The position numbers and the translations under genes were made by a program. Source: Paraburkholderia sp. Tr-20389 (GTDB lineage Bacteria; Pseudomonadota; Gammaproteobacteria; Burkholderiales; Burkholderiaceae). From it: DNA of 64,000 nt. The stretch lies in NCBI RefSeq assembly GCF_017104565.1, contig NZ_JAAGPD010000025.1:86092-150091 (forward strand), in the 5' to 3' direction. Shown one piece after another: positions 60,498 to 64,000 of the stretch (position 1 is the stretch's first letter; every line of letters starts with the position of its first letter). The notes under the pieces were generated by a model that did no database searches, had not been told where the DNA came from, and saw only the letters and a list, made by a program, of their open reading frames with translations.

Positions 60498-61895
60498 ATG
60501 ACCCAGTTCGATCAACTGTTTAGCGCGGACCGCGCGCACTTCATGCATCCGTCGACGCACGCTCACGATCACGCGAGCGGCGCATTGCCCGGCCGCATCA
60601 TCACGGGCGCGAAAGGCATCCGCATCGAAGATCATCAAGGCAAGTCGTTCATCGACGCATTCGCAGGCCTTTACTGCGTGAATATCGGTTACGGCCGCAC
60701 GGAAGTCGCCGACGCGATCTATGAGCAGGCGAAGAAGCTCGCGTATTACCACACCTATGTCGGCCATTCGACGGATACGATCATCGAACTGTCGTCGCGC
60801 ATCATCGACTGGTCGCCGAAAGGCATGAAGAAGGTGTACTACGGGCTGTCCGGCTCCGATGCGAACGAAACGCAGATCAAGATTGTCTGGTACTACAACA
60901 ACGTGAAGGGCCGCCCGAACAAGAAGAAGATCATTTCGCGCCAGCGCGGCTATCACGGGTCCGGCATCGTCACGGGCAGTCTCACGGGATTGCCGAGTTT
61001 CCATCAGCACTTCGATCTGCCCATCGATCGCGTCAAGCACACTGTGTGTCCGCATTGGTATCGCCAGGCGCCTGCGGGTATGAACGAAGCGCAGTTCGTC
61101 GACTATTGCGTCGAAGAACTCGAGAAGCTGATTGCGAAAGAAGGCGCCGATACGATTGCTGCATTCATCGGCGAACCGGTGATGGGTACGGGCGGCATCC
61201 TGCCGCCGCCAGCCGGCTACTGGCCCGCGATCCAGAAAGTGCTCAAGAAGCACGACATTCTGTTGATCAGCGATGAAGTGGTGTGCGGCTTCGGCCGTCT
61301 TGGTTCGAAGATGGGGGCGCAGCATTTCGGCATCGAGCCCGATCTCATCACGGTTGCAAAGGGTTTGACGAGCGCGTATGCGCCGCTTTCGGCGGTGATC
61401 GTCGGTGAAAAGGTTTGGGATGTGATCGCTCAAGGCTCGCAGGAACATGGCCCGATGGGACATGGCTGGACCTATTCGGGGCACCCGATCTGCGCCGCTG
61501 CCGCGCTCGCGAATCTCGACATTCTGGAGCGCGAGAACCTCACGCAAAATGCAGCCGATGTCGGCGGCTATCTGCTGCAGCGCTTGCATGCCGCGTTCGA
61601 CTCGCATCCGCTCGTCGGCGAAGTACGCGGCGCAGGCATGCTGGCAGCGCTCGAATTCATGGCGCATAAGGACGAGCGCCGTCCATTCGATGCCGCATTG
61701 AAGGTCGGCCCGCGCGTGTCGGCGGCTGCCATGCAACGCGGCCTGATTGCACGCGCAATGCCGCATGGCGACATCCTGGGCTTCGCGCCGCCGCTCGTGA
61801 CGACGCGTGATGAAGTGGATGAGATCGTCAAGCTGACCAAAGCTGCCGTCGATGAAGTGGCTTCTCAAGTGCTAAAGGAATCCACGGTTGCTTGA
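60498..61895 (+). CDS. doeD: Diaminobutyrate aminotransferase of ectoine breakdown
   Basis: This 465-residue class III PLP aminotransferase has Asp259 (LLISDEVVCGFGRLGS) and Lys288 (LITVAKGLTSAYAP), with the phosphate-binding SGSDANET at 118-125. DoeD transaminates L-2,4-diaminobutyrate to aspartate-beta-semialdehyde, the DoeC substrate. The start ATG 60498 follows GGAGTGTCCC. It is the last catabolic gene; a 150-base gap then precedes ggt. Confidence 0.9.
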   Translation: MTQFDQLFSADRAHFMHPSTHAHDHASGALPGRIITGAKGIRIEDHQGKSFIDAFAGLYCVNIGYGRTEVADAIYEQAKKLAYYHTYVGHSTDTIIELSSRIIDWSPKGMKKVYYGLSGSDANETQIKIVWYYNNVKGRPNKKKIISRQRGYHGSGIVTGSLTGLPSFHQHFDLPIDRVKHTVCPHWYRQAPAGMNEAQFVDYCVEELEKLIAKEGADTIAAFIGEPVMGTGGILPPPAGYWPAIQKVLKKHDILLISDEVVCGFGRLGSKMGAQHFGIEPDLITVAKGLTSAYAPLSAVIVGEKVWDVIAQGSQEHGPMGHGWTYSGHPICAAAALANLDILERENLTQNAADVGGYLLQRLHAAFDSHPLVGEVRGAGMLAALEFMAHKDERRPFDAALKVGPRVSAAAMQRGLIARAMPHGDILGFAPPLVTTRDEVDEIVKLTKAAVDEVASQVLKESTVA

Positions 61896-62049
61896 GATCT
61901 TCATCGTTCTAATGCAAATCGAATAAGCGAATGAATACGGCCCTATGCGTAACGCATGGGGCCGTTTCGCAAATGCGCAGCTTGCGTGTTATAAGCCCAA
62001 AGACAGGCTTTTCGCTTGTTTAATGAATGAACGTTTTGGGAGACACGCA

Positions 62050-63780
62050 TTGAAATTAATCGATAAGGCAAAGTTCTCTGCAACAGCACTGACCATCGCC
62101 GGAGTCTTCACTACTTCAGCCGGCTTTCTCGAATCCGCACCCGCTTACGCAAAAGCGCCCGCTGCACAACAGCCTGTACTGAACGCATCGGCCGTCGCGG
62201 TCGCTGACAAATACAGCGCCGATGCAGCGGAACAGATCTTCAAGGAAGGCGGCAACGCCGTCGATGCGGCGGTCGCCATTGCGTTCACTCTGGCCGTGAC
62301 GTACCCGGAAGCCGGCAACATCGGCGGCGGTGGTTTCATGACCTTGTATGTGAACGGCAAACCGTATTTCATCGACTATCGCGAACGCGCACCATTGGCC
62401 GCGACACGCAACATGTATCTCGACGATCAGGGCAACGTGATCAAAGGGAAGAGCCTGGTCGGCTATGACGCGGTCGGCGTGCCGGGCACCGTTGCGGGCA
62501 TGTGGGAAGCGCAGCATCGATTCGGCAAGCTGAAATGGAAGCAGGTGCTCGCGCCCGCGATCAAGTATGCGCGCGACGGCTTCGATGTCGACGCACAGCT
62601 CGCAAAGCGGCGTGAGGATGCCGAGAAGGACTTTGCGGGCAAGACGAACTTCGATACTTATTTCGGCAATCTGAAAGAGGGCGTCAATTTCAGGCAACCC
62701 GAACTCGCCGCCGTGCTGACCCGCATCGCGAATCAAGGTGCGCGCGAGTTCTACAATGGCAAGACAGCCGATCTGATCGCTTCGTCGATGAAAGGGCATG
62801 GCCTCATTACGAAACGCGATCTGCAAGAGTACAAGGCCGTATGGCGTCAACCCGTGCAGGCTAACTGGAACGGCTATCGCGTGATCACCGCGCCGCCGCC
62901 GAGTTCGGGCGGCATCGGACTCGTACAGTTGCTGAAGATGAAGGCGGATCTGAAGAGCGACTTCACTCGCATCGATCTCAATTCGCCGCAGTACATTCAC
63001 CTCATTGCGGAAATCGAAAAGCGTGTGTTCGCGGATCGCGCGCAATATCTTGGCGACCCGGATTTCTACAAGGTGCCTGTCTCTCAGCTGACGGACGACG
63101 AATACATCGCAAAGCGCGCATCGGAAGTGAATCCGTCTGCGCCGTCGGACACGAAGAGCGTCATCGCGGGCCTCGGCATGTCGATGCCTGAGAAAGCAGA
63201 GACGACGCATTTCTCGGTGGTCGACAAATGGGGCAATGCCGTGTCGAACACGTACACGATCAACGGTTACTTCGGCTCGGGCGTGGTGGCGGAAGGCACG
63301 GGCATCGTACTGAACGACGAGATGGACGACTTCGCCTCTAAGCCAGGTGTGCCGAACATGTTCGGTGTGGTGGGCAGCGACGCGAATTCGATCGAGCCGA
63401 AGAAGCGTCCGTTGTCGTCGATGACGCCGACCATTCTGACGAAGGACGGCAAGGTGTCGCTGGTGATCGGCACACCGGGCGGCTCGCGCATCTTCACGTC
63501 GATCTTCCAGGTGATCAACAACGTGTACGACTTCAACATGCCGCTGAAGGAAGCCGTTGGTGCGATGCGCTTCCACCATCAGTTGCTGCCGCCGAATACG
63601 ATTTTCTGGGAGCCGTATGCGCCCATCAACGGCGAGCTTGCGGAGCAGGTCAGGGCGAAGGGCTATAAATTGCAGGCGCAGGATTTCAACGGCGACATTC
63701 AGGCGATCAAGATCGACGGCGAAACGCCGGAAGCGGTATCCGATCCGCGAGGACGAGGCGTGACGCGAGTGATACCCTGA
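62050..63780 (+). CDS. ggt: Gamma-glutamyltranspeptidase
   Basis: This 576-residue periplasmic N-terminal-nucleophile hydrolase has signal peptide MKLIDKAKFSATALTIAGVF to about APAYA. The catalytic Thr385 lies in the sequence ETTHFSVVD, where autocleavage yields large and small subunits. 'PLSSMTPTILTKDG' and 'GTPGGSRIF' complete the active site. TTG 62050, with GGGAGA six bases before, is chosen over ATG 62023, which has no ribosome-binding site; the resulting length matches the family. It hydrolyses gamma-glutamyl compounds such as glutathione. Closed by a strong terminator. Confidence 0.9.
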   Translation: MKLIDKAKFSATALTIAGVFTTSAGFLESAPAYAKAPAAQQPVLNASAVAVADKYSADAAEQIFKEGGNAVDAAVAIAFTLAVTYPEAGNIGGGGFMTLYVNGKPYFIDYRERAPLAATRNMYLDDQGNVIKGKSLVGYDAVGVPGTVAGMWEAQHRFGKLKWKQVLAPAIKYARDGFDVDAQLAKRREDAEKDFAGKTNFDTYFGNLKEGVNFRQPELAAVLTRIANQGAREFYNGKTADLIASSMKGHGLITKRDLQEYKAVWRQPVQANWNGYRVITAPPPSSGGIGLVQLLKMKADLKSDFTRIDLNSPQYIHLIAEIEKRVFADRAQYLGDPDFYKVPVSQLTDDEYIAKRASEVNPSAPSDTKSVIAGLGMSMPEKAETTHFSVVDKWGNAVSNTYTINGYFGSGVVAEGTGIVLNDEMDDFASKPGVPNMFGVVGSDANSIEPKKRPLSSMTPTILTKDGKVSLVIGTPGGSRIFTSIFQVINNVYDFNMPLKEAVGAMRFHHQLLPPNTIFWEPYAPINGELAEQVRAKGYKLQAQDFNGDIQAIKIDGETPEAVSDPRGRGVTRVIP

Positions 63781-63838
63781 TCGAACTGCAGACCTGGACG
63801 CCGCATCGATCCGCGCGGCGTCCAGCCGGTTCGCTTTG

Positions 63839-63876
63839 CAGCGGGCATCGCCGATGGGCGGTGCCCGCTGTTTTTT
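63839..63876 (+). terminator. Rho-independent terminator of ggt
   Basis: CAGCGGGCA / TGCCCGCTG closes a longer stem (with TCGCC/GGCGG inside, loop GATG), followed by six T residues at 63871-63876. A second hairpin, CTGGACGCCGC / GCGGCGTCCAG (63794-63825), precedes it. The T-run is directly followed by the group II intron. Confidence 0.85.
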
Positions 63877-64000
63877 GTGCGCCCAGCATGGGCGCACTCC
63901 TGCGGGTGCAAGTCCCGCCATAAGCTGGTCACAGCGAATGAAGTGAAGCGCAACTGCATGAGGGCGACCGAGTGTGGGGAGGAAGCGTGGAGCGTAAATC
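63877..64000 (+). mobile_element. Group II intron, 5' part of ribozyme, cut by window edge
   Basis: The sequence from 63877 starts GTGCGCCCAGCATGGGCG, a canonical 5' splice boundary of bacterial group II introns, and continues with a domain I-like segment containing GCGGGTGCAAGTCCCGCC (a stem with the GTGCAAGTC loop) and AGGGCGACCGAG. Any reverse transcriptase gene would lie beyond the window. Insertion exactly after the T-run of the ggt terminator resembles the target choice of class C introns; class is not otherwise determined. Confidence 0.8.

Overview
The window is about 62-65% G+C, densely coded on both strands, and looks like a chromosome or chromid segment of a Burkholderiaceae member, most likely Paraburkholderia or Caballeronia. 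This is inferred from two Burkholderia-type trimeric porins, a DUF4148 protein, a phasin, a short H-NS-type protein, a LysR/pirin/DoxX trio and typical Burkholderia codon use. No rRNA, tRNA, CRISPR array, prophage or complete IS was found. The right edge runs into the 5' end of a group II intron.

Layout. 1-5.4 kb: start of a glutathione S-transferase gene, a TetR regulator with a palindromic operator, a DUF4148 protein, a lipoprotein, a phasin, small unknown proteins and a LysR regulator. 5.5-11 kb: an SDR dehydrogenase and LacI regulator facing a four-gene operon (desaturase-like di-iron oxygenase, Rieske ferredoxin, ferredoxin reductase, TIM-barrel isomerase). The operon's family composition matches the rhizopine genes mocDEF plus mocC. 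11-23 kb: porin, DoxX, pirin, LysR, a DUF3311/solute-symporter pair, a class A penicillin-binding protein, a PhoD-like phosphatase and a DUF72 protein. 23-27 kb: acyl-CoA synthetase, H-NS-like protein, class II aldolase. 27-31 kb: aromatic catabolism (pcaQ, pcaHG, 4-hydroxyphenylpyruvate dioxygenase). 31-36.5 kb: XRE-cupin regulator, ALDH7-type dehydrogenase, FAD amine oxidase and AGCS amino-acid symporter, resembling a lysine/pipecolate module. 36.6-42.4 kb: a YdjM-type membrane protein, lipoprotein, second porin, HIT protein, and a non-coding array of four DnaA-box-like palindromes at about 140-bp spacing.

42.7-46 kb holds a translationally coupled operon: CDP-alcohol phosphotransferase, 2-oxoglutarate/Fe(II) dioxygenase, flippase-like membrane protein and sugar-type nucleotidyltransferase. 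It could make and export a hydroxylated phospho-headgroup lipid; no characterised system was recognised.

46-62 kb is an ectoine/hydroxyectoine uptake and breakdown region: ehuBCDA-type ABC transporter, the MocR-type regulator enuR, then eutB, eutC, doeA, doeB, doeX, doeC and doeD. Ectoine would be imported, opened by DoeA, deacetylated by DoeB, transaminated by DoeD and oxidised by DoeC to aspartate. No eutA homologue is seen. Two copies of a roughly 585-bp palindromic repeat flank the region. One lies before the MFS transporter; the other splits doeX from doeCD. A gamma-glutamyltranspeptidase gene follows, and the group II intron begins immediately after its terminator.
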